25,652 bases of DNA from Penium margaritaceum (Eukaryota > Streptophyta > Zygnematophyceae > Desmidiales > Peniaceae). Where the stretch lies: NCBI GenBank assembly GCA_023375785.1, contig SZWC01004731.1, positions 113,242 through 138,893 on the forward strand. Reading direction: 5' to 3'. The first letter of the stretch is position 1, and every line of letters starts with the position of its first letter. Shown here in pieces: positions 18,089-25,652 of the stretch. The notes below the pieces were generated by a model. It had not been told where the DNA came from, did not search any database, and saw only the letters and a program-made list of their open reading frames with translations. Made by a program: the position numbers and the translations under genes.

Positions 18089-18735
18089 TGTTGTGATTTG
18101 TGGCATTCCCGTCAACAAGTGCAGTTTACTGTGACCACTCGGCCGTGTCCATACCCATGCAGATCCTTGATGCGGACCCTGCTGGTACCGGTGCGTTGTC
18201 TGGTGGTGGACTACCAGCTTGGAGCTGACCGACGACCGTCCCAGAGCTCTGGACGCTACCCGAGACCTCCAGCAATTTCTTCTGCAGCACGTAGGATTTT
18301 ATCGGTGGACTGGCCGTGGGCCTGATTTGCATGTTTTTGCATTGTGTGTCCACTGTTTGATGCCGGATGCATGCATGTGTCCAGCCATAGCGTCTGGCTT
18401 GTGATTCTGCACGTCTAGGTTCAGACGGCGTAGTGTTCTGACATGTCTGCGCTGAGTTACGGCCAAAACAGTGGTTTTGGGCCGGTTTTAGGACAGATCT
18501 TGTGCTCCCGCGTGCAACACCCGCTGTGCGTCGCGGCAGGTACTTAGGCCATGGACCTGTCATTTGTCATTCCTCTCGGAAAATGCTATTGAAGCATTAT
18601 GACACTTTGCCTTGTGTCTCCTAGCCAGACCTCCTAGCCATTTTGTGTACGACCTCTGACTGTCATCACTGTCTGACCAGGCACTGAAGCCTAGTCAGCG
18701 GCTGTGTTGCTAGGAAGCTTCCACGCATCTTGTTA
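18089..18735 (+). repeat. Copia 3' LTR
   Basis: It is collinear with 10726-11374, starting TGTTGTGATTTGTGG. The last bases read CATCTTGTTA where the 5' LTR has CATCTTCTCA, so the terminal CA is lost or mutated. Differences from the 5' LTR are denser in the first 250 bp than in the rest. Confidence 0.9.
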
Positions 18736-19013
18736 CTACTCGTTACCACCTCGTCCATGTGTAAGAGAGGCATAATAACCCTTCTACCCAATCCGCGAGG
18801 GCGTTGATGACACCCTACCCAGTGAACAAGTTATATTGACGCCCTGCCCAGTGATTTTAAAAAGAGGACTACCATGTCCACTCACTTCACCATGCTCGAT
18901 TAGCGGCATGCGCCGCTAATGGAGCGAAGTGAGGTGGGGCATATCGTCACCCTTCGCGATTCTCCCTCCCACGTGGTAATCACGGTCGTGCGATGAGCTC
19001 ATTGGTTTTTTTT
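18736..19013. repeat. Repeat DNA between Copia and the right MULE
   Basis: No gene. Two ~30-bp degenerate units (GACACCCTACCCAGTGAA and GACGCCCTGCCCAGTGAT) resemble in style the arrays before the Copia insertion and may be their continuation. A long inverted repeat follows at 18878-18937. The segment ends with T8 (19006-19013) at the MULE end, a candidate target-site duplication whose partner is outside the window. Confidence 0.55.
18878..18937. repeat. Imperfect inverted repeat, ~28-bp arms
   Basis: CCACTCACTTC...CTCGATTAGCGGC pairs with GCCGCTAATGGAG...AAGTGAGGTGG around an ATGC centre. A few mismatches break the arms. It could be a solo inverted-repeat footprint or a small fold-back element. 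Confidence 0.75.
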
Positions 19014-19300
19014 GGGTTCGGTCACCATATACCCAGTTTTCGGAACTATTTAGCTCATTCGCCCGTCATCGAGCGAAAAATAACCCAACTACCCGTTTGA
19101 CGTCGTGACCGCCAGGCCAGTATCAAGGAAAAAAGAAGGGTTCGGTCACCATATGCCCAGTTTTCGGAACAATATAGCTCATTCGCCCGTCGTCCTACGA
19201 AAAATAACGCAGGTATCAACGGACCGTCAAAAATAACGCAGGTATCAACGCCGAGCAAGAAAGCAACCAGCCGCCCACGCGGTAAAAAATATTACTCATC
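19014..19300 (+). repeat. Terminal array of the right MULE, with the outermost ~124 bp duplicated
   Basis: GGGTTCGGTCACCATATACC begins at 19014, and a near-identical GGGTTCGGTCACCATATGCC begins at about 19138. Each is followed by CAGTTTTCGGAAC and CTCATTCGCCCGTC. Further in, AAAAATAACGCAGGTATCAA occurs twice in a row. The left MULE has only one such outer unit, so this end was extended by tandem duplication or is two ends side by side. Confidence 0.75.
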
Positions 19301-19779
19301 CGGGAATCGACATGAATAAATAGCTCCGTAGCCCATGCAGTATTCGCTCAGTCGTGAATAGTAACGGAGCGGAACACCTTTCTGCAAGCGCAAGTACGTC
19401 GCCAAACCTCCAACGGAGGTGCGGCAGACGCTGCTTGTTGGAAGAGTATTGTGCACAAACCATCTTCTCTCGGACCTAGGTTTGACGCATATCGCTATAG
19501 GTTTGTGTACCATTTGCAAAAAAACTTTGCGTGCGTGGAGGCATTAGACACGTGTCATCGGATATCTTTCTGACGAATGACATCGCGCCTCTAGTGGCAA
19601 CCGAGGAGAACCTCGTCAGCGTCGCTGACTAGTCTGTACGCCAACCGCCACCTCCCTGACGACAATGACCCATTTGGATGTGACGTAGTGGGAAGGGTAC
19701 GGAAGGCCAACTGTATCACGAACCGAGCTGAGAAAAAGAGTTCATGAGGTATTTTTACATCATTTGAGACTTTACATCA
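19301..19779. other. MULE subterminal non-coding region (right copy)
   Basis: Reverse-collinear with 8219-8700, with shared blocks such as GGACCTAGGTTTGACGCATA and ACGAACCGAGCTGA. No protein match. It should contain the promoter of the plus-strand small ORFs; no clear TATA box was found. Confidence 0.5.
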
Positions 19780-19860
19780 TCATCGCTAAGGGAACGTCCA
19801 TTGCCTCCGCTGGAGAAATGGGCGGGCCTCGTCGACGTCGTCTGGTGTGCGACATTGTAG
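19780..19860 (+). pseudogene. Deleted remnant of the 95-aa paralogue
   Basis: The segment encodes a fragment with RPLPPLEKWAGLVDVVW and then CAT, which joins the beginning and the very end of the paralogue seen intact at 7931-8218. The middle part, about 200 bp, is missing. The frame then runs into what is non-coding spacer in the other copy. Confidence 0.6.
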
Positions 19861-19996
19861 ACAGGGAAACTTTTGACAGGAAAAACAGCGTTCCAGACGC
19901 GTTACATTGCTCAACCAAGCTATTTTCTGAAGTTGATAAGTCACCACTCGCGCATTTCGTAGTTTTCCTTCACTACCTCCATTTTCACGTGGAAAC

Positions 19997-20320
19997 ATGT
20001 TTGTTTCCGATCTGCTGAAGCTGCGAGGTCGTCCGATGCCGCACCTCCGCTTGTGGGATGGAGGACCGGATGCTCCTCGATATGGTCCATGGGGTGAACT
20101 CCTTCCTCCACGACCCCGCATGGACCAGTTTGATGCATGGGTCGCGTGGAACAACATTAAAAGCCTCTGGGATTCAAAGAATTTGGGCCCCCCTCCAAGT
20201 GATCCATTCGACATGTGCCACATCATGTGTGTGAAGCTGCCACATTGCCGTCCAATCTGGTGCCCACCACACTGGCAGCCATGGGTCCATCCGGATCCTT
20301 TATGGTGCGCTAGAATCTGA
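19997..20320 (+). CDS. 107-aa MULE accessory ORF with WQPW tail, intact copy
   Basis: ATG to TGA, 107 codons with no break, converging with the transposase gene of this MULE. Not recognised as a known family. Visible: GRPMP at 11-15, WDGG, GPWGELLPPRP, MDQFDAWVAW at 42-51, LWDSKNLGPPPSDPFD, then Cys/His positions C74, H75, C78, H83, C84, C89, H92, H98, C104 mixed with six Trp in the second half. The spacing could bind zinc, but no named finger fits. The left copy has the same length and differs mainly by synonymous or conservative changes. Equal length in two divergent copies argues for a real protein. The start is supported by the ATG being conserved in both copies. The opposite-strand frame over the same bases is probably a shadow. 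Confidence 0.68.
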   Translation: MFVSDLLKLRGRPMPHLRLWDGGPDAPRYGPWGELLPPRPRMDQFDAWVAWNNIKSLWDSKNLGPPPSDPFDMCHIMCVKLPHCRPIWCPPHWQPWVHPDPLWCARI

Positions 20321-20930
20321 CCATATAGGGTGGTGTGTGAGTGGGTACAGGAGAGATTTTGTCAGCATGCTTTTCATCCGAAGTACTGGGCATTCTCGTT
20401 ACATTCTCATGTCGTTTTAATGAGCTCATGTCAGGTACCTTACATATCAATGCAATGTGTGCTTCACTATATGAAACTGAGCGCACTGGCAGCCATGGGT
20501 CCATCCGGATCCTTTATGCTACGCAAGACTCTGACCACATAGGGTGGTGTATGAGTGGGTACAGGAGACATTTTTTCAGCATGCTTTTTATCCAAAGTAC
20601 TGGGCATTCTCGTTATATTCTCACGTCGTTTTAATGAGCTTATGTCAGGTACCTTACACATCAATGCAATGTGTGCTGCACTATATGAAACTGAGCGCAC
20701 TGGCAGCCATGGGTCCATCCGGATCCTTTATGCTGCGCAAGACTTTGACCACATAGGGTGGTGTATGAGTGGGTACTAGAGACATTTTGTCAGCATGCTT
20801 TATATCCGAAGTACTGGGCATTCTCGTTATATTCTGACGTCTTTTTGATGAGGTCATGCCAGGTACCTTACACATGTATGCAATGTGTGCTGCACTATGC
20901 CAAACTGAGCGGACCTTTGTCAAATAGACT
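20273..20930 (+). repeat. Three tandem repeats of 214 bp
   Basis: TGGCAGCCATGGGTCCATCC begins at 20273, 20487 and 20701, an exact 214-bp period. A last partial unit ends near 20930. Each unit holds the end of the WQPW tail module and then a spacer with GTATGAGTGGGTAC, CAGCATGCTTT, GTACTGGGCATTCTCGTTA and CACATCAATGCAATGTGTGC. The later units keep only part of the coding module. Confidence 0.92.
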
Positions 20931-21152
20931 TACAACTGAGTTCTGGCCCACTGTTGGAGATGCGCGTTTACGCCCAAGTGGAATATGTACTGTAAAATGT
21001 GTAACGTTTTCATTTCTTTTGGACCACATGTGCATGTTTACCTATGACATGGCGAGTCTGACATGCACAAATCAATGTCTTCCACCATTAAACTACTGAA
21101 TGAAGCAGATGTTGAGAACACACTTGCACTACCTCTTCATGCACACACGAGG
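20931..21152. other. Spacer between the tandem repeats and the 120-codon ORF
   Basis: No coding match. It lies at the 3' ends of the two converging transcription units. ACCATTAAACTAC near 21087 is the reverse match of AGTTTAATGG; I see no AATAAA that clearly serves the minus-strand gene. Confidence 0.4.
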
Positions 21153-21515
21153 TCACTGGAACGGACCTGGTTTGCCGTTCACAATCCACCGCTGGACTTG
21201 TGGGGGTAGTGTGTGGATCCACCCAATAATGTCGAACATGGGGCACAATTGCACAGGTCTGCCAAAAGACTGTGCATGATCAGGATTAATGACCGTCCCG
21301 TCGTCAACTTCCTCTACTGCATCATAGAAGACGTCTTCCGGAGTGCAGTCCGATAGAACATCAATGTCAAACGGTTCAGGGCACGTGCTGTAGTACAGAC
21401 TGAGCTGTACACGCCTCCACTCCGTGTGCAACCTCGACAGCACGTAACATGTGCCAGCTCCACATAGAAAAGAATTCACCAGAGGGAGTGCTCCCGGTAA
21501 AACCGTGCAATCCAT
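21153..21515 (-). CDS. Conserved 120-aa MULE accessory ORF (right copy)
   Basis: ATG at 21515 to TGA, 120 codons, the same length as 6198-6560 and aligned without gaps. Conserved segments include SFLCGA near residue 15, LYYSTCPEPFD at 40-50, VFYDAVE, GTVINP, DIIGWIHTLPP and WIVNGKPGPF at the end. The frame is also open upstream to an ATG at 21560, but the left copy has a stop there, so the shorter start is preferred. A TATAAAA lies 52 bp upstream of the ATG. It follows the transposase gene on the same strand by about 0.5 kb. Function unknown; a partner or regulator of transposition is possible, but nothing in the sequence proves it. Confidence 0.7.
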   Translation of the reverse strand: MDCTVLPGALPLVNSFLCGAGTCYVLSRLHTEWRRVQLSLYYSTCPEPFDIDVLSDCTPEDVFYDAVEEVDDGTVINPDHAQSFGRPVQLCPMFDIIGWIHTLPPQVQRWIVNGKPGPFQ

Positions 21516-21566
21516 GATGAAAGAGGGACAATGTTGGAGAGTTATACAAATGACTGCCATCCCTGG

Positions 21567-21573
21567 TTTTATA
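21567..21573 (-). promoter_or_regulatory. TATA-like box before the 120-aa ORF
   Basis: TATAAAA on the minus strand lies 52 bp before the ATG at 21515, which would leave a leader of about 20-30 bases. The left copy has only TTGTAAAA at the matching place, so the evidence is weak. Confidence 0.35.
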
Positions 21574-21787
21574 CACTGAACACATGATTGGGGCTCACCT
21601 GTGACACTAGTAGAGAAAAGTCTTCATTGTTACTGGAATGCAACAAGTTTAGCTTCACGCACAATTCCACTTCCTCTAACAGCAGTAGGACAACAAGGAA
21701 TGAAGAAGCTTTTCCAACGAATTTGTGATTACATTTTGCAAACGAACCAATACACACTGGCAACTAACACAAGCACACAAATATGTT

Positions 21788-21894
21788 CTACACAGACATT
21801 GGCAGCCCACTGGCCAAACAGAGTAGACAGTCAGCCCACGACTTGTACTTGCTTCCATACTTGGTCTGACATGAAGGCATGCTACCCTGCGCCC
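21788..21894 (-). other. Possible 3' exon of the transposase transcript (right copy)
   Basis: It is preceded by the same CATGTCACTGTGCAG acceptor as 5805-5913 and ends with the same TCTGTGTAG. The open part includes YGSKYKSWADC. Protein similarity is clear only in the middle and at the very end, so UTR is as likely as coding. Confidence 0.4.
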
Positions 21895-21998
21895 CTGCAC
21901 AGTGACATGAAGATGTTGTTAGGAAAGGCATGTTTGTGATTGCATGAAATGTAAAGTTGTACAACACAATGCAGTGAACCGAAGTGGAATCTCTCATC

Positions 21999-24900
21999 TT
22001 AGATTCCAAGAGCATCCATGCCTCTTATTTCCTGGCTTCGGACCTCTTCCTCTGCTTCATCAAATGCGCCGTCTTCATCTGCCTCTTCTCCTGCATCACC
22101 CTCTGCATGTTCGTCCAGTCCGCCATGCTCCTCCATGAACCTGGCACTTTCAGCGTCGTGCTCTTCCTGTGTGAGCAGTCCGGTCTCAGGCTCCACCGCA
22201 TACCCCAGGGAGTCATCACTACCACTGTCGGACACGTTGTCGTTGAAGTCATCTGCGGCTGCCTCACCAACCTCGTCGTCGGTCGACGATCCCCTGGATT
22301 CTGCCTCCGGGTCGTAGTCCGACGCGTCACTGTTGTCCGTAGCTGCCCCTTCCTCGCGCCCTGCCCCTCCCTCTCTCGCATCATGAGCAGCTACACTTCC
22401 TGCTGCTACCTCGCGTTCTGCTCGTAGCGCGGCTGCCACTTCGTGAGGCCGACGTGCAGGTGGGTTTGGACACATCTTCTTGGTGTGGCCCTTGCGGCCA
22501 CAGTTTGGGCAGATGAAGTTCCGTTTCCGCAGCGGCGCACGCTCCATGCGGGCGCTCCTCGGACGACCACGGCCACGCCGCGGACCTGGTTGGCCCCAGC
22601 CAGGAGGCACAGGTTGGCTCAGTCCGGCAGCAGTGAGCGAGGGCATAGGGTTTTCGTAGGTGAGGCTCCAATACCGTGCCGTCTGCCCGCGGGTCACGTG
22701 CGCAGTCGGGTCCTCACCCACTTCCATCATTGTAGCACAAGCATGCTGGCATGGCTGGCCGAACTCGCGCCACCGACGACAGTCACAGGTTCCCATGGCA
22801 AGGTTCACGTGCCTCTGCACGTTTGTGGGGCCACGAACCATTGCCGAAGATGGCCCCTCCATGACCACGTCGTAGTCACGTGCAACTGCAGAGCTGTGAA
22901 GCAGGCGTTTCGTGGGAGTCGGGGCGAGAGTCTCATTGCACTTGGCTATGTGCTCGCGGCGCTGCGCCATGATGCCCTGCACGAAGTAGTACACTGGCAG
23001 GAAGCAATAGAACGGGAACAGCTTGCGGAGGCTCTTCAGACGAGTGTTGAGTGACTCTGAATCGTTGCTTGTGATGTGCCCCCCGCGAGGCACGGGGCAC
23101 ATGTAAGAAGTCCACTTCTAAAGTGGTATGCCACCGGTTCCGTCCCTGTCTGGGATGAGGTAGTCTGCGGCTCGTTCGCTCACTGCGCGTAGATGACGTG
23201 CTGCACACTGAAACTTCTCGTGTATCAGTGCATGTGCGCACTTCCACGCCCAGTATGCCGCCTTCTTGCCGAACTTGTCCTGAATGTTTCTGCAGAGATG
23301 CCATGCACAAAACGTGTGTGTTGCGCCGGGCAAATGTCTTGCCACGGCTTTCGCCAGTCCAGCTTCACGGTCAAACACAATGACCGCACCTGCAGTTGAA
23401 GCGGAGGGGTACGCTCGTGCCAGCTGCTCGCAAAACCACATCCAAGTCTCCTCGTTCTCTGTGGACACGAGTGCCCACGCCATCGGGCATGCGTGGTCGT
23501 TTGCGTCAAAAAATTGTGCAACCAACATGACTTGCTTGTGGCCGTTCTTCAAAAACGTGCCATCCATGGTCATTATCCTCCTGCTGTAGTCCCAGCCCTG
23601 GCGGGTCGCGCCAGGGGCCACAAAGGCCCACTTGAACTTATTCTGTGCGTCTTGCTCGGCCACAGCATGGGTAGCCGGATCTACGCCTTTGAGTTGCATG
23701 AACACATGAGCATGGTATTACATGTTTGAACCCGGTAGATGCGAAGACATGTGACGAAGGATGTGACATGCGTTGTTGGACGTACCTCGGCACACAGGGC
23801 TGGAAACATGGCCCATGATTTTGCCTTGGTGTGCCCCATGTGGTGGGCCTGGGCCATACTTCTGGCACGGTACAGCATACTATTGGGCACCTGAATACCC
23901 GTAGCTTGCTTGATGATCGCTCTGAGCGTGGCAAGGGGCGTAGTCGGATCCCGCGCCATTTGCTGCGAGATGTGCCGTGCAATCCAGTGTGTGGTACGGG
24001 CCGGGCTCCCACGGCCAATTGTCGAGGTGCAGCAGTGGCCCTCTGTGACATGGGACAGCTTCACCGCCCCCAGCTTCGAAGAGACAACTGCGCGTACATG
24101 CCACGCGCAACCACGTCCGACAGCATCAATGCAGCGCACGTCGATCCGTCCAGGCTCGATGCGCACCCACTGTAGCCCAAAGCGGTTAGCCACCGCGTAG
24201 TCTTCGATGGCCGCCCTCCAGGAAGCCATGTTGTGATACTTCTTGCCCTCCACAAGTTCATCACCATGTGCCTTCCTTTTCTTTGTCGTAGAATCGGGCG
24301 AGCTGTCGGACGTGGCTACAAAAGGAGACGACGGGCAGAAGGCAAAGCATAGTCGTGAGTGTTTAGTGGGTTGGAAAGTGTCAAAGAACATCCTGTACAT
24401 GACGATGTTCGGCAAGTACTTCGCGCAACAAGTATGAAGAACGCACAAGGGCAAGAGCAGGCTTGCAATACAAGATGAGAGTGAAGCAATTTAAAGCCGG
24501 GACACACAAATTTCCAGTGGAGCCACTAAGACATAGTACACGGTGCCTTGCCCATGTCTGTGTGTAAGGTGGAGCCTCGGTCTGCTCCGGGGAGCATGGC
24601 TCCATTCGGAATAACCGCATGGTCTCCGCAGCCTCTTCGTCCAAACGTCTTTCCCATTCCTCATAATCGTGGTCTCTATTCAGCCAGAAGAAGACTTCTT
24701 CCTCGGCACCTGATTCACGGATGAAATCGTGGTGTGCCGTATTCTGCGGCTGCGCTGGAGGAGGCGCCGCAGGAAGACCATGCTCTGCAGGGCGATAGGC
24801 GCGTTGTTGAGGTGGTGGTGCGGGCCGTTCCACAATTCGTGCCGCAGGTCATGCCGCAGGTCGTGCCACATGTCGTGCAGCGGGCGGTGCAGCGGGTGGT

Positions 24901-25554
24901 GCAGCGGGTGGTGCAACGGGTGGTGCAGCGGTTTGTGCAGCGGGTGGTGCAGCGGTTTGTGCAGCGGGTGGTGCAGCGGGTGGTGCATTGGATGCTGCTG
25001 CAGCTCGTGCAGCGCGTGGTGGCGCAGGACGTGTAGTGGGAGGTGCAGCAGCCGTCGGCACGATGGGTTGTGCACCCGGCGGGTCCACACGCACGCCTGT
25101 GGGGCACCACCCCGCAACCGTCAGTGGGTCCGGCCGTCCAAGGCTACGCCGCCTTGGGTCTAAAGGACCAGACAGAGTTGTGGCGGCTGTTGCCGGCAAG
25201 GCCACATGACGGGGAGGTACCTGCCGTGGCACGCGAAACTGAACCGCCACGGGCAAGCCCCCCTGGCCGGTGGAGATTGCCCGTCCTCGTGTCAGTGGAC
25301 CTCGCGGTTGTGAGAGCGCGGGAGTTGTAGGACAAAATGCCTGGGCACACGAGATCGATGGGCGATGGGGCGGCCGTGTGGGATGTGCACGGACCGGAGA
25401 GGCGGAGGCAATAGCCTTCGCCTTCCGGGCACTGCCCTGGGTCTGGGGCGCCATTGCACGAAGAATGGGCACATTGGCATTTTTTTAAGACAGTATATGC
25501 CTGACGTACCCTGCGCGTGAACTCACCTCGCTTCATGACGAGAGAGAGCGCCAT
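21999..25554 (-). pseudogene. Mutator-like transposase (mudrA type), nearly intact reading frames
   Basis: Exon 1 is 25554-25527 (ATG, donor GTGAGT); exon 2 ends at 24515; exon 3 is 24315-23786 (acceptor TTTTGTAG, donor GTACGT); exon 4 is 23693-21999. Exon 3 carries the MuDR N-terminal domain (GKKYHNMASWRAAIEDYAVA). Exon 4 carries the MULE catalytic domain with MDGTF and VFDREAGL, which hold two expected acidic residues, and FCAWHLCRNI. Next come a SWIM finger (CDCRRWREFGQPCQH), an intact CCHC knuckle (CPNCGRKGHTKKMC) and a long Asp/Glu-rich tail. Breaks: TGA at 24849-24851 in exon 2, one TAG at 23118-23120 where the left copy has CAG (Gln), intron 2 donor GA instead of GT, and AA instead of AG at the intron 1 and intron 3 acceptors. 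The frame is the same on both sides of each nonsense codon. Confidence 0.88.
24835..25035 (-). repeat. Coding minisatellite, 12-bp units, Pro/Ala-rich tract (right copy)
   Basis: GGTGCAGCGGGT-type units on the plus strand encode PPAA and AAPPAAQT repeats in transposase exon 2 on the minus strand. The array differs in length and unit order from 2630-2940. The TGA at 24849 lies inside it. Confidence 0.8.
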
Positions 25555-25635
25555 GTTGACACTCCACCGCGAACACACGAAACCCTGGCATAGTCGCACC
25601 TTGGCGCTGGACGGGCCGAAATGACACAAACACTT

Positions 25636-25649
25636 GGGGGGGGGGGGGG
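25636..25649. repeat. G14 run at the window edge
   Basis: It corresponds to the C13 run at 1963-1975 in the left MULE, about 80 bp before the first transposase ATG. The shared position shows the homopolymer belongs to the element. Confidence 0.85.
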
Positions 25650-25652
25650 CGA

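Larger units (their letters stand above)
10726..18735 (+). mobile_element. Ty1/Copia LTR retrotransposon, old and inactive
   Basis: An 8.0-kb element has 649- and 647-bp LTRs, a plant-type initiator tRNA-Met primer site, a purine tract, and the domain order gag, protease, integrase, reverse transcriptase, RNase H, which defines Copia. All domains carry stops or frameshifts. The LTRs differ at very roughly 10-15% of positions by eye, so the insertion is old. Target duplication: AGTAC precedes the left LTR; the right side reads GTTACTACTCG and gives no clean 5-bp match, perhaps after a small loss at the right LTR end. A MITE-like element sits inside the RT domain. Confidence 0.93.
19014..25652 (-). 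mobile_element. Second MULE copy, inverted, cut by the right window edge
   Basis: Reading on the minus strand from the window edge, it is collinear with 1965-8877 of the left MULE: transposase gene, 120-codon ORF, tandem repeats, converging 107-codon ORF and terminal array. Differences include a longer terminal array, a 214-bp instead of ~305-bp tandem repeat, and a deletion in the 95-codon paralogue. The visible end starts GGGTTCGGTCACC next to T8. Divergence between the copies looks like 10-20%, so this is not a recent duplication. Confidence 0.88.

Noticed and set aside
1..25652. CRISPR arrays, bacterial operons, phage or toxin-antitoxin systems
   Set aside because: The window is eukaryotic transposon DNA with introns, LTRs and MULE ends; the tandem repeats lack regular unique spacers.

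Overview
The window is nuclear DNA of a plant-type eukaryote and consists almost entirely of transposable elements nested in one another. The evidence for a plant is a Ty1/Copia retrotransposon whose primer-binding site fits plant initiator tRNA-Met (TGGTATCAGAG), Mutator-like (MULE) transposase genes with a MuDR N-terminal domain, a SWIM zinc finger and a CCHC knuckle, and GT-AG introns. I cannot name the species. I recognise no host gene, tRNA or rRNA.

Layout. 1-1282 holds a GT microsatellite, unrecognised sequence and an array of ~30-bp degenerate repeats. 1292-8877 is a full-length MULE (7.6 kb) between 9-bp direct repeats (A9) and with degenerate inverted ends. 8887-10725 is hairpin-rich satellite-like DNA in two higher-order copies. 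10726-18735 is a decayed Copia element (LTR ~0.65 kb, gag-PR-IN-RT-RNase H order), with a ~265-bp MITE-like insertion inside its RT domain. 18736-19013 is more repeat DNA with a strong inverted repeat. 19014-25652 is a second copy of the same MULE in opposite orientation, cut by the window edge.

The two MULEs share one architecture: (1) a multi-exon mudrA-like transposase gene; (2) downstream on the same strand, an ORF of exactly 120 codons in both copies; (3) converging from the other end, an ORF of exactly 107 codons in both copies, rich in Trp, Cys, His and Pro, with partial tandem paralogues; and (4) tandem repeats that carry the C-terminal module of ORF 3. Comparing the copies codon by codon, ORFs 2 and 3 differ mostly at synonymous positions, so they look like real element-encoded proteins. 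I do not recognise either family. This accessory gene set is the most interesting content of the window.

Both transposase genes are broken. The left copy carries many stops and frameshifts. The right copy is damaged mainly by a few nonsense codons and splice-site changes. Several lesions in the MULEs and in Copia fit C-to-T or G-to-A change, as expected of old methylated transposons.

All coordinates, domain names and alignments come from reading the sequence by eye. Identities are estimates and no database search was run.
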